Shown: positions 22,463 through 34,462, numbered from the stretch's first letter. The stretch: 64,000 nt of DNA from Vicia villosa (GCF_029867415.1 NC_081185.1:125153174-125217173), one strand, 5' to 3'. Notes: generated from the letters alone by a model not told the origin. Numbers and translations: made by a program.

Positions 22463-24298
22463 TGTAACACCCCGTTAATTCTTGTTATTAATTTAATTAT
22501 TTTTCTTTAATTAAATTATAAGAATTAATAATTTGTAGGAATTATTTGGAAAAAAATGATAAAATATGGTGTTGGGCTGAGTGTGATAGTTGTAGAAGGG
22601 GGGGTGTTAACTAAGCAAGCCCATTAAGAATATTTTATTTTATTTTTCATAAAATAAAGAAATTGGGGAAAGAGAAGGAGAAGCAGTAGAAGCAGATTTT
22701 GGAACTGAAGAACACGTGAAAGTGAGAAGAGCCTGAAGGGAAGGAGAACTTCGAAGATTCGACTCTGAGGTAAGGGGGGATTCTTCGGGTTAGTGATCCT
22801 TATGCGATTGTAGGTGGTAAGGTTGATTAGGATTATTGTGTAATTCAATCGTACGTGTCGGGTTGGGAATTTTGTTAGGTTTTGATAATCTAGTATGAAT
22901 TGACATGATTCTGTTGATACTTGTGATATATGATGTTAATACATGTCAATAACTTGTTTGAAATGTGTAATTGTGTGAAAATCAATGATAATTGTGTGTA
23001 TGTTCGTATGTACCTGAAATTGGGGAAATGGGATAGGGCAAATGCTGTCAAAATGAAGAATTTTGCTGTGCAGGTACGTAGGAACCGGTTCCCATGTGGG
23101 ACGAACCGGTTCCCCCTTATAAAAACAGAGAAGTGTGAATTCTGGGTTTCTGGGAACCGGTTCCCATGTAGGGACAACCCGGTTCCCCATAGTAAAAACC
23201 AGAGACGGGATTTTTTAAGCTGCCAGGAACCGGTTCCCATGTAGGGACAACCCGGGTTCTGCAGCATTTTTCTGAAAATGTTTTATCTTTAAAATCCCAT
23301 AACTTTTGATCAGAGTATCCGATTTATGTGCCGTTTTGAGCATTGTGAAGCTGAGTTAATGGCCTATATGATGAATAGGTGGTATGGACGTAAAGTCCAA
23401 GTTGTTTATTTGTGATTATGTTATTTATTGGGTGATGACTTTCGTGTATGCGGTTGATATGTTTGTATTGAATGCTAAGAATATATACATGCTTATCGGT
23501 GATGATTTGGTGATGATAATGAGACGATGTGTTACATCGGATTTGGTGATGTTGTAAGCATGTTATATGTTGCATTCATTGGCATACATTTTCGGTGATG
23601 GATCCCGGTGATGAAATGGATCAAATTGGTGGGCATAATTCCCATTGTGTGGAATTTGTGCTGGTTAAAACTGTATCTCGGTGATGAAAAGATCAGTTGG
23701 ATGGGTTTATCCCATGGATGGTACCACATGCATTAGTGTCAGTCCATTCATTGCATTATACTATTTTATAACTGAATAATTGTATGGTATGTGAGATGAT
23801 ACTTGTGTACTGATGCTTGCTTGTTGTGATAAATTCCACTTACATGTATGTTTGAGTGGATGATAATTGCTATGATATTTTATTGCTTATGATTGTATAA
23901 TGGTTATTAATTCGAATGAAACTCACCCTTACTTTGATGATTTCAGATTAAGGATGTAGCGGCGTCTTGTTTGGGTGAAGATAGCTTGTAGGCTAGCCCG
24001 TAGTTCGTGTCGAGTCATGCTCTGATTGTAACACTGGGATCGACTAGTCTTAGCGTTACTTGAGATTGTTGCTATTTTGATTATGGATTATGTATTGTTG
24101 AACTGTTTGGATATGTTCCTTGCATTGTTTAAAATAAGTTTCCGCTATGATGAACACATGTTTGGAGTTTGGTTTAATCTTAATAAAGCATGACGAACGA
24201 CATTGGTATTTTGATTCATTTTAATAATTGTAGCATCCTTGATGTGTTATTACTCTGATTATATTATAATTTTCTCGGGGGTTTAGAAGGGTGTTACA
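22463..24298 (+). repeat. 5' LTR of the Tekay-type element
   Basis: 1836 bp with TGTAACACCC / GGGTGTTACA ends. Contains three ~72-bp tandem units bearing AACCGGTT palindromes (23083-23258) and several GGTGATG words (about 23430-23690). Differences from the 3' LTR: six rather than five Gs at 22774-22779, C at 23740, A at 24147. The open frames within it are mirrored in the 3' LTR and are not genes. Confidence 0.95.
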
Positions 24299-24302
24299 AT
24301 AG

Positions 24303-24314
24303 TGGTATCAGAGC
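24303..24314 (+). promoter_or_regulatory. Primer binding site (initiator tRNA-Met)
   Basis: TGGTATCAGAGC, four bases after the 5' LTR, is the standard complement to the 3' end of initiator methionine tRNA used to prime reverse transcription. Confidence 0.95.
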
Positions 24315-24432
24315 ATAGTCGGTCGTTAGAGTCAGAGTCTTGGTGTCAGTGTTCCCTTGTATGCGACTAGTGTAAGGTAAACACTGTCGATACTTTTGTT
24401 CTGATGAGATTGTTTTGTGGTTTAGCAGAACA

Positions 24433-27400
24433 ATGGCTGGAAGAGGTGGAAGGAACGATGACGCTATCGCAGAGGCTCTAGGCATGATTGCTGGTGTACT
24501 GGGAGGGAATGCTAATGGGGCTGGGATTGGTGCTGACAGACAGTTGAACAGCTTTCAGAGGAACAACTCTCCACTGTTCAAAGGCACTCATGACCCTGAT
24601 GGTGCTCAGAAATGGTTGAAAGAGATTGAGAGGATCTTCCGAGTGATCGATTGTGCAGAGAATCTGAAGGTGAGGTACGGAACTCACATGCTATCAGAAG
24701 AAGCTGATGACTGGTGGGTTACTACTAAGACCGAATTGGATTCAGATGGGATTGCGATTACTTGGGCCATATTCAAGAGAGAATTTCTGAGGAAGTATTT
24801 TCCTGAAGATGTTCGGGGAAGGAAAGAAATTGAGTTCTTGGAGCTGACACAGGGTAGTATGACAGTGCCTGAATATGCTTCCAAGTTTGTGGAATTGGCT
24901 AAGTACTACACACCCTACACCAACGATGCAGCTGGGGAATTCTCTAAGTGTATCAAGTTTGAGAATGGTCTTCGTGATGAGATCAAACAGGGCATCAGGT
25001 ATCAAAGGATTCGTCGATTTGCTGATTTAGTGGACTGTAGCAGAATCTTTGAGGAAGACAGTCTTAAACTGAAATCATCTCGCTCTCGCGAGTTAGTTGA
25101 TAAGAAGGGTAAGAAACCTATGGACAGAGGTACACCATATGGGAGGGGAAACCCAAGAGCTGGTAATTGGAAAAGGCCTAGTGGGGGAGATTCTGGTGCT
25201 TCCGTTAGGTGCTTCAACTGTGGTGAAACAGGACATAAGAGGAATGAGTGCAAGAAAGAAGAGAAGAAGTGCTTTAAATGTGGCAGAATAGGCCATGTTG
25301 CTCCTGACTGTCGAATGAGGACTGTGACTTGCTATAACTGTGGAGAAGAAGGTCATATCAGTACACAGTGCACCAAACCGAAGAAGAACCAGTCCGGAGG
25401 GAAAGTCTTTGCTTTGTCTGGATCAGAAACTACTCCGGAGGATAGGCTGATTAAAGGTACGTGTTTCATACATAACACACCTTTAATTGCGATTATTGAT
25501 ACTGGTGCGACTCACTCGTTTATTTCATTGGATTGTGCTAAGAGGCTGAATTTAGAGATAACAAAGATTAATGGAAGTATGGTTATTGACACTCCTGCAT
25601 CGGGTTCAGTGACCAATTCATCTGCATGTTTGAACTGTCCTATTGATATATTTGGTAGGAAGTTTGGAATGGACTTAGTGTGCCTTCCACTTGAACAACT
25701 TGACATTATTCTGGGAATGAACTGGTTGCAATTTAACCGAGTTCATATCAATTGTTTTACGAAGACGGTCATCTTTCCTGAAGAGATGAGTATCGAAGAG
25801 TTGGCAATGACTGCAAGACAAGTGGGTGAAGCAATTCAAGACGGGGCAGCCGTGTTTATGCTTTTTGCGTCGATGGAAGTGAAAGGAAGAGTAGTGAGTA
25901 ATGAATTACCAGTGGTACGAGAATTTCCAGAAGTTTTTCCGGAAGATGTTAGAGAGCTACCACCTGAAAGGGAAGTAGAGTTTGCCATTGAGTTAGTTCC
26001 TGGAACCAGTCCTATATCGAGGGCACCTTATAGAATGTCAGCATCTGAATTGACCGAATTGAAGAGTCAAATAGAAGAATTGTTGGAAAAGGAGTTCATT
26101 CGTCCGAGTGTGTCACCGTGGGGTGCACCGGTGCTATTGGTAAAGAAGAAAGAAGGATCTATGAGTTTGATGGATCAATTGGTCGGAGCTAGTATATTCA
26201 GTAAGATTGATTTGAGGTCGGGGTATCATCAGATTCGCGTGAAGGCAGATGATATTCAGAAGACTGCGTTCAGAACGAGGTATGGTCATTATGAGTACAC
26301 CGTGATGCCGTTTGGAGTTACTAACGCACCTGGTGTTTTCATGGAATACATGAATAGGATTTTTCATCCTTATCTGGATAAGTTTGTTGTGGTGTTCATT
26401 GATGACATTCTGATATATTCCAAGAGTGAAGAAGAACATGCAGAGCATCTCAGGATTGTGCTGGGAGTGTTGAAAGAGAAGAAGCTTTATGCCAAACTGT
26501 CGAAATGTGATTTCTGGTTAAGTGAAGTGAGTTTCCTGGGTCATGTAATTTCCAAGAACGGTATTGCCGTAGATCCAGCAAAGGTAGAAGCCGTGTCTCA
26601 GTGGGAAGCTCCGAAGTCCGTTACTGAAATTCGTAGCTTTCTGGGTCTTGCAGGTTATTATCGGAAGTTCATAGAAGGATTTTCAAAGTTAGCTCTACCA
26701 TTGACGAAGTTGACTAGGAAGGGTCAAGCATTCGTTTGGGACTCGGAATGCGAAGAAGGGTTCCAAGAATTAAAGAAGAGGCTGACTAGTGCTCCTATTT
26801 TAATTTTGCTGAATCCGACAGAATCTTTTGTTGTGTATTGTGACGCTTCACTGATGGGGCTTGGAGGTGTACTAATGCAGAATCAGCAGGTAGTTGCTTA
26901 TGCGTCGAGACAACTTAAAGTACATGAGAAGGATTACCCGACTCATGACTTGGAGTTGGCAGCAGTGGTGTTTGTGTTGAAATTATGGAGACATTATCTT
27001 TATGGTTCACGATTCGAGGTGTTTAGTGATCATAAGAGTTTGAAGTACTTATTCGATCAGAAGGAACTTAATATGAGACAGAGGAGGTGGTTAGAGTTCC
27101 TTAAAGATTATGATTTTGAGCTGAATTACCATCCGGGTAAGGCGAATGTTGTTGCTGACGCTTTGAGTAGGAAGTCCTTGCATATGTCTATGTTGATGAT
27201 CCGAGAACTAGATTTGATTGAGCAATTTCGGGATTTAAGTTTGGTATGTGAAGGCACTTCGAATAGCATCAAGTTGGGTATGCTAAAGCTGACTAGTGGA
27301 ATTCTTGATGAGATCAGAGAAAAGCAGAAAGATGATGTGGGACTAGTTGACAAATTGACTTTGATTAATCAAGGAAAAGGAGGTGAATTCAGGATTGATG

Positions 27401-28728
27401 AGAATGGCATAATGAGGTTTGGCGACCGTGTTTGTGTTCCTGATGTTACCGAACTGAAGAAGAGTATCTTGGAAGAAGGACATCGTAGTGGATTGAGTAT
27501 TCATCCTGGTGCTACTAAGATGTACCATGATTTGAAGAAGTTATTCTGGTGGCCGGGAATGAAAAAGGAAATAGCTGAATTTGTTTATTCTTGTTTGACT
27601 TGTCAGAAGTCAAAGATCGAACATCAGAAGCCGTATGGAACTATGCAGCCTTTATTTATTCCTGAATGGAAGTGGGATAGCATATCCATGGATTTTGTAT
27701 CTGGATTGCCAAGAACAGCAAAGAATTATGAAGCCATTTGGGTTATTGTGGATAGATTGACGAAGACTGCTCACTTCATACCGATGAGAATGGATTACCC
27801 TATGGAAAGGTTGGCACAGTTGTACATTGAGAAAATAGTAAGTTTGGATGGTATCCCTTCGAGTATCGTATCAGATAGAGATCCAAGATTCACATCCAGA
27901 TTTTGGGAAGGGTTACAGAAGGCCTTGGGTACTAAATTGAGGTTAAGTTCTGCTTACCATCCGCAGACTGATGGTCAGACTGAAAGGACAATTCAATCAT
28001 TGGAAGATCTATTGCGTGCTTGTGTATTGGAAAAAGGTGGTGCATGGGATAGTTATTTGTCGTTGATTGAGTTCACTTACAATAATAGCTACCATTCGAG
28101 TATTGGTATGGCTCCATTTGAAGCTTTGTATGGTAGGAGGTGTAGGACACCACTGTGTTGGTATGAATCTGGTGAAAGTGCAGTGATTGGACCAGAAATT
28201 GTTCAAGAGACGACGGAAAAGATTAAGATGATTCAGGAGAAGATGAAGGCTTCTCAAAGTCGTCAAAAGAGCTATCATGATAAGAGACGGAGAACACTTG
28301 AATTTCAAGAGGGGGATCATGTGTTTCTGAGGGTAACTCCTACGATGGGTGTTGGTCGAGCACTAAAGTCAAGGAAGTTGACGCCGCGTTTCATTGGTCC
28401 GTTTCAGATTACGGAAAGAGTAGGAGAGGTTGCTTATCGTATTGCCTTACCGACAACACTTGCAAACCTACATGACGCATTCCATGTATCTCAATTGAGG
28501 AAATATATAGCGGATCCGTCTCATGTAATCCAGGCAGATGATGTGCAAGTGAGAGATAATATGACAGTTGAGGCGTTGCCTATGAGGATTGAAGATCGGA
28601 AGATAAAGCAACTACGTGGTAAAGAAATAGCTTTAGTCCGAGTAGCTTGGGGAGGAGCTGCAGGTGGAAATGTTACGTGGGAACTGGAGAGTCAGATGAA
28701 AGACTCTTATCCCGAACTCTTCGTTTGA
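24433..28728 (+). CDS. Tekay-type gag-pol polyprotein, uninterrupted but with an RT deletion
   Basis: Polyprotein of 1431 aa from ATG 24433 ([10 protein letters not shown]..., the usual gag start; the in-frame ATG at 24415 is too early). Order: gag core; three CCHC knuckles (260-273, 280-293, 300-313); protease D356-T-G; reverse transcriptase with motif-A D593 and D657-D658 in FIDD; RNase H D804; integrase zinc finger H1017/H1024/C1054/C1057 and catalytic D1087, D1148, E1184 (D-35-E spacing); C-terminal chromodomain-like tail ending SYPELFV. No stop or frameshift. At residues 577-579 about 25 residues of the RT fingers region, conserved in relatives, are missing in frame, so the RT may be inactive although catalytic aspartates remain. 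The product would copy and insert the element. Confidence 0.95.
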   Translation: MAGRGGRNDDAIAEALGMIAGVLGGNANGAGIGADRQLNSFQRNNSPLFKGTHDPDGAQKWLKEIERIFRVIDCAENLKVRYGTHMLSEEADDWWVTTKTELDSDGIAITWAIFKREFLRKYFPEDVRGRKEIEFLELTQGSMTVPEYASKFVELAKYYTPYTNDAAGEFSKCIKFENGLRDEIKQGIRYQRIRRFADLVDCSRIFEEDSLKLKSSRSRELVDKKGKKPMDRGTPYGRGNPRAGNWKRPSGGDSGASVRCFNCGETGHKRNECKKEEKKCFKCGRIGHVAPDCRMRTVTCYNCGEEGHISTQCTKPKKNQSGGKVFALSGSETTPEDRLIKGTCFIHNTPLIAIIDTGATHSFISLDCAKRLNLEITKINGSMVIDTPASGSVTNSSACLNCPIDIFGRKFGMDLVCLPLEQLDIILGMNWLQFNRVHINCFTKTVIFPEEMSIEELAMTARQVGEAIQDGAAVFMLFASMEVKGRVVSNELPVVREFPEVFPEDVRELPPEREVEFAIELVPGTSPISRAPYRMSASELTELKSQIEELLEKEFIRPSVSPWGAPVLLVKKKEGSMSLMDQLVGASIFSKIDLRSGYHQIRVKADDIQKTAFRTRYGHYEYTVMPFGVTNAPGVFMEYMNRIFHPYLDKFVVVFIDDILIYSKSEEEHAEHLRIVLGVLKEKKLYAKLSKCDFWLSEVSFLGHVISKNGIAVDPAKVEAVSQWEAPKSVTEIRSFLGLAGYYRKFIEGFSKLALPLTKLTRKGQAFVWDSECEEGFQELKKRLTSAPILILLNPTESFVVYCDASLMGLGGVLMQNQQVVAYASRQLKVHEKDYPTHDLELAAVVFVLKLWRHYLYGSRFEVFSDHKSLKYLFDQKELNMRQRRWLEFLKDYDFELNYHPGKANVVADALSRKSLHMSMLMIRELDLIEQFRDLSLVCEGTSNSIKLGMLKLTSGILDEIREKQKDDVGLVDKLTLINQGKGGEFRIDENGIMRFGDRVCVPDVTELKKSILEEGHRSGLSIHPGATKMYHDLKKLFWWPGMKKEIAEFVYSCLTCQKSKIEHQKPYGTMQPLFIPEWKWDSISMDFVSGLPRTAKNYEAIWVIVDRLTKTAHFIPMRMDYPMERLAQLYIEKIVSLDGIPSSIVSDRDPRFTSRFWEGLQKALGTKLRLSSAYHPQTDGQTERTIQSLEDLLRACVLEKGGAWDSYLSLIEFTYNNSYHSSIGMAPFEALYGRRCRTPLCWYESGESAVIGPEIVQETTEKIKMIQEKMKASQSRQKSYHDKRRRTLEFQEGDHVFLRVTPTMGVGRALKSRKLTPRFIGPFQITERVGEVAYRIALPTTLANLHDAFHVSQLRKYIADPSHVIQADDVQVRDNMTVEALPMRIEDRKIKQLRGKEIALVRVAWGGAAGGNVTWELESQMKDSYPELFV

Positions 28729-28758
28729 GGTATGTTTTCGAGGACGAAAACTCTTTTA

Positions 28759-28770
28759 GTGGGGGAGAGT
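28759..28770 (+). promoter_or_regulatory. Polypurine tract
   Basis: GTGGGGGAGAGT directly before the 3' LTR is the plus-strand priming site for cDNA synthesis. Confidence 0.85.
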
Positions 28771-30605
28771 TGTAACACCCCGTTAATTCTTGTTATTAAT
28801 TTAATTATTTTTCTTTAATTAAATTATAAGAATTAATAATTTGTAGGAATTATTTGGAAAAAAATGATAAAATATGGTGTTGGGCTGAGTGTGATAGTTG
28901 TAGAAGGGGGGGTGTTAACTAAGCAAGCCCATTAAGAATATTTTATTTTATTTTTCATAAAATAAAGAAATTGGGGAAAGAGAAGGAGAAGCAGTAGAAG
29001 CAGATTTTGGAACTGAAGAACACGTGAAAGTGAGAAGAGCCTGAAGGGAAGGAGAACTTCGAAGATTCGACTCTGAGGTAAGGGGGATTCTTCGGGTTAG
29101 TGATCCTTATGCGATTGTAGGTGGTAAGGTTGATTAGGATTATTGTGTAATTCAATCGTACGTGTCGGGTTGGGAATTTTGTTAGGTTTTGATAATCTAG
29201 TATGAATTGACATGATTCTGTTGATACTTGTGATATATGATGTTAATACATGTCAATAACTTGTTTGAAATGTGTAATTGTGTGAAAATCAATGATAATT
29301 GTGTGTATGTTCGTATGTACCTGAAATTGGGGAAATGGGATAGGGCAAATGCTGTCAAAATGAAGAATTTTGCTGTGCAGGTACGTAGGAACCGGTTCCC
29401 ATGTGGGACGAACCGGTTCCCCCTTATAAAAACAGAGAAGTGTGAATTCTGGGTTTCTGGGAACCGGTTCCCATGTAGGGACAACCCGGTTCCCCATAGT
29501 AAAAACCAGAGACGGGATTTTTTAAGCTGCCAGGAACCGGTTCCCATGTAGGGACAACCCGGGTTCTGCAGCATTTTTCTGAAAATGTTTTATCTTTAAA
29601 ATCCCATAACTTTTGATCAGAGTATCCGATTTATGTGCCGTTTTGAGCATTGTGAAGCTGAGTTAATGGCCTATATGATGAATAGGTGGTATGGACGTAA
29701 AGTCCAAGTTGTTTATTTGTGATTATGTTATTTATTGGGTGATGACTTTCGTGTATGCGGTTGATATGTTTGTATTGAATGCTAAGAATATATACATGCT
29801 TATCGGTGATGATTTGGTGATGATAATGAGACGATGTGTTACATCGGATTTGGTGATGTTGTAAGCATGTTATATGTTGCATTCATTGGCATACATTTTC
29901 GGTGATGGATCCCGGTGATGAAATGGATCAAATTGGTGGGCATAATTCCCATTGTGTGGAATTTGTGCTGGTTAAAACTGTATCTCGGTGATGAAAAGAT
30001 CAGTTGGATGGGTTTATCCCATGGATGGTACCACATGCATTAGTGTTAGTCCATTCATTGCATTATACTATTTTATAACTGAATAATTGTATGGTATGTG
30101 AGATGATACTTGTGTACTGATGCTTGCTTGTTGTGATAAATTCCACTTACATGTATGTTTGAGTGGATGATAATTGCTATGATATTTTATTGCTTATGAT
30201 TGTATAATGGTTATTAATTCGAATGAAACTCACCCTTACTTTGATGATTTCAGATTAAGGATGTAGCGGCGTCTTGTTTGGGTGAAGATAGCTTGTAGGC
30301 TAGCCCGTAGTTCGTGTCGAGTCATGCTCTGATTGTAACACTGGGATCGACTAGTCTTAGCGTTACTTGAGATTGTTGCTATTTTGATTATGGATTATGT
30401 ATTGTTGAACTGTTTGGATATGTTCCTTGCATTGTTTAAAATAAGTTTCCGCTGTGATGAACACATGTTTGGAGTTTGGTTTAATCTTAATAAAGCATGA
30501 CGAACGACATTGGTATTTTGATTCATTTTAATAATTGTAGCATCCTTGATGTGTTATTACTCTGATTATATTATAATTTTCTCGGGGGTTTAGAAGGGTG
30601 TTACA
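28771..30605 (+). repeat. 3' LTR of the Tekay-type element
   Basis: 1835 bp, colinear with the 5' LTR at an offset of 6307-6308 bases. Only differences seen: five Gs at 29082-29086, T at 30047, G at 30454. Carries the same three AACCGGTT tandem units. Confidence 0.95.
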
Positions 30606-30669
30606 ATATCCCCCTATCGCTTTTGTACCAATCTTCTTTTATTATTATTAGCTTCGTTTAAAAAAAACA
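30606..30669 (+). mobile_element. 3' tail of the interrupted LINE
   Basis: Resumes the LINE 3' end (TATCGCTTTTGTACC..., TTATTATTATTAG, then an A-run at about 30660-30667). It joins back to 22462 across the retrotransposon. Confidence 0.65.
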
Positions 30670-30849
30670 CACTAGATGATAAATCAACATTCAAACTCTA
30701 TTTGAGATGGTTGTCACATTTAACGTCTCATAATATTTTAAATATGAATTTTTTTCATTGCATAAAACTTGTGTTAAAAAAAAATAGGTTATATCATGTA
30801 AATTATATATAGAGAAACTATATATATATATATATAAAGAAGGTCATAT

Positions 30850-31126
30850 TTGGGTCATCTTTCACCAATTGCCATTAATATATTGGGGAGATAAAAGTAC
30901 TGACAAGATTGGCAGTGCGAGAGGTAAATCATTACTAACTGTTGAATGTGTTGCTACGAAACTACGGGTATTCTATGCCAGAGTCCTAATTGAGGTGGAT
31001 GTCACAACGGAACTGAAACAACAAATCATAATCAGAGACCCTCAAGGAGCAAAAATGACACAGCAAGTAGAGTATGAATGGAATCCTCTATTGCACTACA
31101 TGTTATTGAGTGGGTCATGTATGTAA
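30850..31126 (+). pseudogene. LINE ORF1 (DUF4283-type) fragment
   Basis: Frame 30869-31126 reads KIGSARGKSLLTVECVATKL, then RVFYARVLIEVDVT and VEYEWNPLL. This is the conserved nucleic-acid-binding region of plant LINE ORF1 proteins. The usual zinc knuckle after EYEW is lost. A (TA)n tract precedes it (about 30820-30834). Confidence 0.75.
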
Positions 31127-31385
31127 AAAGAAGGAGGAAATGCCAAAATAAGAAAGCAACGATTAACAAAATTGAGAGGACAAACAAGATAAACCGACCA
31201 AAGGGGTTGTTAATGAAGAGCAATCACTTTTGAAGGAAAATAAAAGTATAGATGGGAACATTGAGGAAATAGGGGATGCTTAGACCATAGTCAAGTCTAC
31301 AAATAAAAATAAAAGCAAATTCCCCATTACAAACCAACACGGGTCTTTTCAGCATGCTTTGTCCACACTTACACGCTTTTCAAGA

Positions 31386-31497
31386 AACTTCCCAAAAGGT
31401 CACCCATCTAAATATTACTCCAAGTCAAACATTCTTAACTATGAAATTCTTATTTGTTAGGCTACCGAAAAGAAGATGCATCTTATTGGTATAGGTA
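31386..31497 (-). other. 5S rRNA-like domain in Cassandra 3' LTR
   Basis: Minus strand carries CTTGGAGTAATATTTAGATG and then GGGTGACC, followed by a GGGAAG match, against the 5S signature CTTGGGCGAGAGTAGTACTAG-GATGGGTGACC. GTATAAG-like and ACC words upstream match the 5S 5' half less well. These are remains of the 5S internal Pol III promoter, not a functional 5S gene. Confidence 0.8.
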
Positions 31498-31789
31498 ATA
31501 CCAATCTATTCTTATAAGTCTTCTTTTAACCATGTAGTCTCATCTCTGAACAGCCTCGGGATCCATCTCATTCCAATGTAAATTCGGCAACCGCTCATTG
31601 CCCTATTCGGCCTTGGTTGTTACATGTCCACCAGCTTCCGCTTGGTTCGTCCTTAAACCACATCGTACTGAAAGAGGTTTGACTATGATACCATTTGTAA
31701 CGCCCTAGACTGCTTTCATAATTATCGACTGACTCCACAAATCAACACGGGTATTTTCAGCATGTTTTGTCCTCATTCACACACTTTCC

Positions 31790-31913
31790 GAGAAACTTCC
31801 CAAAGGTCACTAATCTAAATACTACTCTAATTCAAACACGTTTAACTATGGAGTTCTTATTTGTTAGGCTACCGAAAAGAAGATGCATCATGTTGGTATA
31901 GGTAGTAACAATA
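31790..31913 (-). other. 5S rRNA-like domain in Cassandra 5' LTR
   Basis: Minus strand reads TATACCAACATGATGCATC, then AAGAACTCCATAGTTAAACG, then AGAGTAGTATTTAGATTAGT and GACC. Each piece aligns with successive parts of plant 5S rRNA (CATACCAGCACTAATGCACC; AGAACTCCGAAGTTAAGCG; GAGAGTAGTACTAGGATGGG). Confidence 0.85.
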
Positions 31914-32039
31914 AATCCAAATAAGCCTTTATAACCATGCAGTTTCTTCCCTACACAGCCTTAGAATCCCTCTCACTTCGATGTGAATTCGACGACCACT
32001 CATTTCCCTTTTTGGTCTCGGGTGTTACAAAATACAGTA

Positions 32040-32885
32040 GATAATCAATTAAGTCTTGCTTCTAATATATAAAAGCAAAATGAAACGCCTACTAATCTAT
32101 TAAGAAGACTTTTAATTGATTAACTGACGTCCAAATTCAAAGTTTCCTTTTTTGGTTATATTAATCGATTAACAAATGAATTTAATCAATTAAAAGAGTG
32201 AAAAGGCCCATGGATTGTTTCCTTTTTGAGCTAGATTTTTTCATGTGTAAAAGATAATTCTCCTCATTTTAAAATACATGAATAGAAACTTTCTACTATT
32301 TTTTCTTTCTCTCATTCTTTTATAAAGTTCTTTTTCATCATAATTACCTTAGTGACAAGAGAGTGAAAAGTTTCATCAAATAGTTGCGATGTACTGGTGA
32401 TGTGTTGTAATTGCTTATTCAAAAGTATAGTTCTCTTGTGATCTCTTCGTAATATATTTGAAAGTTGCAAGTTAAACGTGTAAAAATCTTGGGTGAAGGT
32501 TATTGAGTTGAGAATGTGTAAAAGATCTAGTTAAGGTTATTTATATAAGCCTTTGTAAAAGCTTTGGTTGTTTGTAAAAGGTTTGTAGGTTGATCATGTA
32601 AGAAAGTTCAAGTTGTTTGTAGGTTGTTATGGTTGATCATGAATAAAAGCTCAAAATTATTTTAGTGGAAATCTCAAGGGAAATATCTTGGGGACTAGAG
32701 AACGCCAAGTAGTTTAGATCAAACCATTATTTTAGGGGAAATCTCAAGGGAAATATTTTATTTTTGTTATTTATCTTTTTCGCTGCTAATTTCTCTTTGT
32801 CTCCTCTTCTATAATTTATTTCGTTGTTTTACCTCTATCAATTGATCTCTTCTAAACTGGTGCATTGTCGATTTCTTTTATTGCC
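32040..32885 (+). mobile_element. Copia LTR-like relic
   Basis: Contains TTAATCGATTAAC-type words, then two near copies of AATCTCAAGGGAAATAT with CTTGGGGACT, and GGTGCATTGTCG near the end. This composition is typical of SIRE/Angela-type copia LTR and leader regions. Boundaries are not clear. Confidence 0.5.
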
Positions 32886-32899
32886 TTTTTTTAGATTAG

Positions 32900-34440
32900 G
32901 ACTTTCCTTCTTTGATTTTTTATTTACTATTTTTATAATTTAATTTACTAGTATCCTTACAAGACTTTTGATCAAAGACTATCTCATAACCATTGTCACT
33001 TAATTGACTTATGCTTAGAAGGTTATGCATTAGTCTTTCAACTAAAATCATGTTATTGATAGAGTGAACAGAACCATTACCAACAGTTCTGAACCCTATG
33101 ACCCTACATTTCAACTTTCCTCTAAAATCAAAGTTGTCTTTTTCCGTCATCTTGAGGCTTTGAAAGATAAGTCTTTCTCCCTTCATGTGTCATGAGCAGC
33201 CATTGTCTCAATACCAAGATTGATTTTTTTACTTAGTTTCTAAACATATTTTCAATACAAAGAATTTTAGTTTTAAATATCTAAATCTTCTTGGGTTCTC
33301 TTTTTTTAGTTAAAGGTGGTTTGTTGTCTTTCCATATTTTCAACATAGGTAAATTTTATTTGTTGTGATTTGTTTATTAACAGTAAGAACATAAAACTTT
33401 AGGATCATGAAATTTAACCCAAGGCTCACCAACATATGTTAGTCCTTCCTTATATCATGTTTGGATTGGCCTTTTGATGACCCATATTCAATTCTAGAAA
33501 TGTAGAATTGATTCTGGATGATTTTGAGGTGTTTGTCTTATTAAAAGTACAATTGATTTTGCCTCAAAAATTGATTCTACTTGAAGCTAGAATGTGTAAC
33601 TTCTACCTCCAGAATTGATTATGGGTAATTTTTATATTGAAATTTATTGTTCAACTCACTTTTACGTAAATGTATCCAAGCATAAATCAATTATATTAAA
33701 ATTAATTCTACCAAACTCAATACTTTTAAAATTAATTATGTTCACCGTCAATCCAAAGACACATTTAATAAATTTGTATGTCATAGATCAAGTAACGCAT
33801 ATTTCTTCTTTCTATTCTATTATCAATGAATATTTGAAAAACTTTTTCATATTTGACATTCACTTATTATTATGGGAAATTGTGATGTTTAACTTTTTAG
33901 AAAATCATTTTTATTTTTTAAAACATCAATATCTTGTTCCAAAGTTTTATGATGTTCCAATAATTTGTCCTAGATCTTTCTAAGATCTTTATGCTTGACA
34001 TTCATTCTATGAATATTGCAAAGTAAATCACACAATATAATAACAATTTCATCATAAGATAAGTTAGAAAATACATCATCATATGTAGTGTCATCATATT
34101 TCCTATTGCATGTTCCTCATCACATCAGATGATTCATCAGATTAATCTCACTTAAAAATGAGGACTTTCTTCTTTCTTCAGAATCCACTCTTCTTTGATA
34201 TATCTTTCTCCAACTTTAGACATTTGTATTCTAAGCGTCTGGGTTCTCTGTACTCATAAAATAATTTTTTGGTCAACTTCCTTCTTGTCTCTTCGATCAT
34301 TTGAATACTTTCTTATTAGATAATTGTTTATTCGTTATGATTTATAGATGTCGCACTCTTCTGAAGATGAGGTAAAGCTCATCATCTTATGATGTTTCTT
34401 GAGGATTTTCATCATCAAATCATTTCGCTTACATAATTTT
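32900..34440 (-). pseudogene. Copia gag and gag-pre-integrase relic, split by a MITE
   Basis: Minus-strand frame 33186-32920 reads MKGERLIFQSLKMTEKDNFD then HNLLSISQLSDNGYEIVF, the protease-integrase linker of copia elements. Beyond the MITE (33453-33765), 34440-33770 holds gag C-terminal coiled-coil-like sequence in broken frames (e.g. ESIQMIEETRRKLTKKLFYE). Many stops. Confidence 0.7.
33453..33765. mobile_element. Tourist-like MITE, copy 2
   Basis: Same family as 338-664: starts near ATGTTTGGATTGGCC, ends GTCAATCCAAAGACACAT, with AGAATTGATTCT-type interior and the CAACTCACTTTTAC block. The ends are mutated and the TSD is unclear. It interrupts the copia relic. Confidence 0.7.
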
Positions 34441-34462
34441 AATGTTGACCTTCTTGCTTTTA

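Larger units (their letters stand above)
22463..30605 (+). mobile_element. Nearly pristine Tekay-type Ty3/gypsy chromovirus retrotransposon
   Basis: A full 8143-bp element: 5' LTR, initiator-tRNA-Met primer binding site, one long gag-pol ORF, polypurine tract and 3' LTR. LTR ends are TGTAACACCC...GGGTGTTACA. Flanks are ATATT (22458-22462) and ATATC (30606-30610), a TSD with one mismatch. By eye the two LTRs differ by two substitutions and one indel, indicating a very recent insertion. An internal RT deletion may make it non-autonomous. Confidence 0.95.
31328..32029 (-). mobile_element. Cassandra TRIM retrotransposon (minus strand)
   Basis: Two LTR copies in direct orientation around a 71-base internal region. 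Minus-strand 5' LTR is 32029-31696 (TGTAACACCCGAGACC...GGGCGTTACA). After two bases comes the primer binding site TGGTATCA (31693-31686). The 3' LTR starts TGTAACAACC at 31624 and loses its end near 31328. Both LTRs contain a region similar to 5S rRNA, the defining feature of Cassandra. No protein is encoded. Age is considerable, as the LTRs differ at many sites. Confidence 0.85.

Noticed and set aside
23083..23258. CRISPR-like array of GGTTCCC repeats
   Set aside because: Only three tandem units with similar rather than unique spacers, inside a plant LTR.
22890..23729. Several small proteins in the LTR, repeated at 29197-30036
   Set aside because: They occur in both LTRs, overlap each other on both strands and show no domain; they are shadows of LTR sequence.
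24415..24432. Tekay gag start at 24415
   Set aside because: The six extra codons precede the standard MAGR...-type gag start at 24433 and are probably leader sequence.
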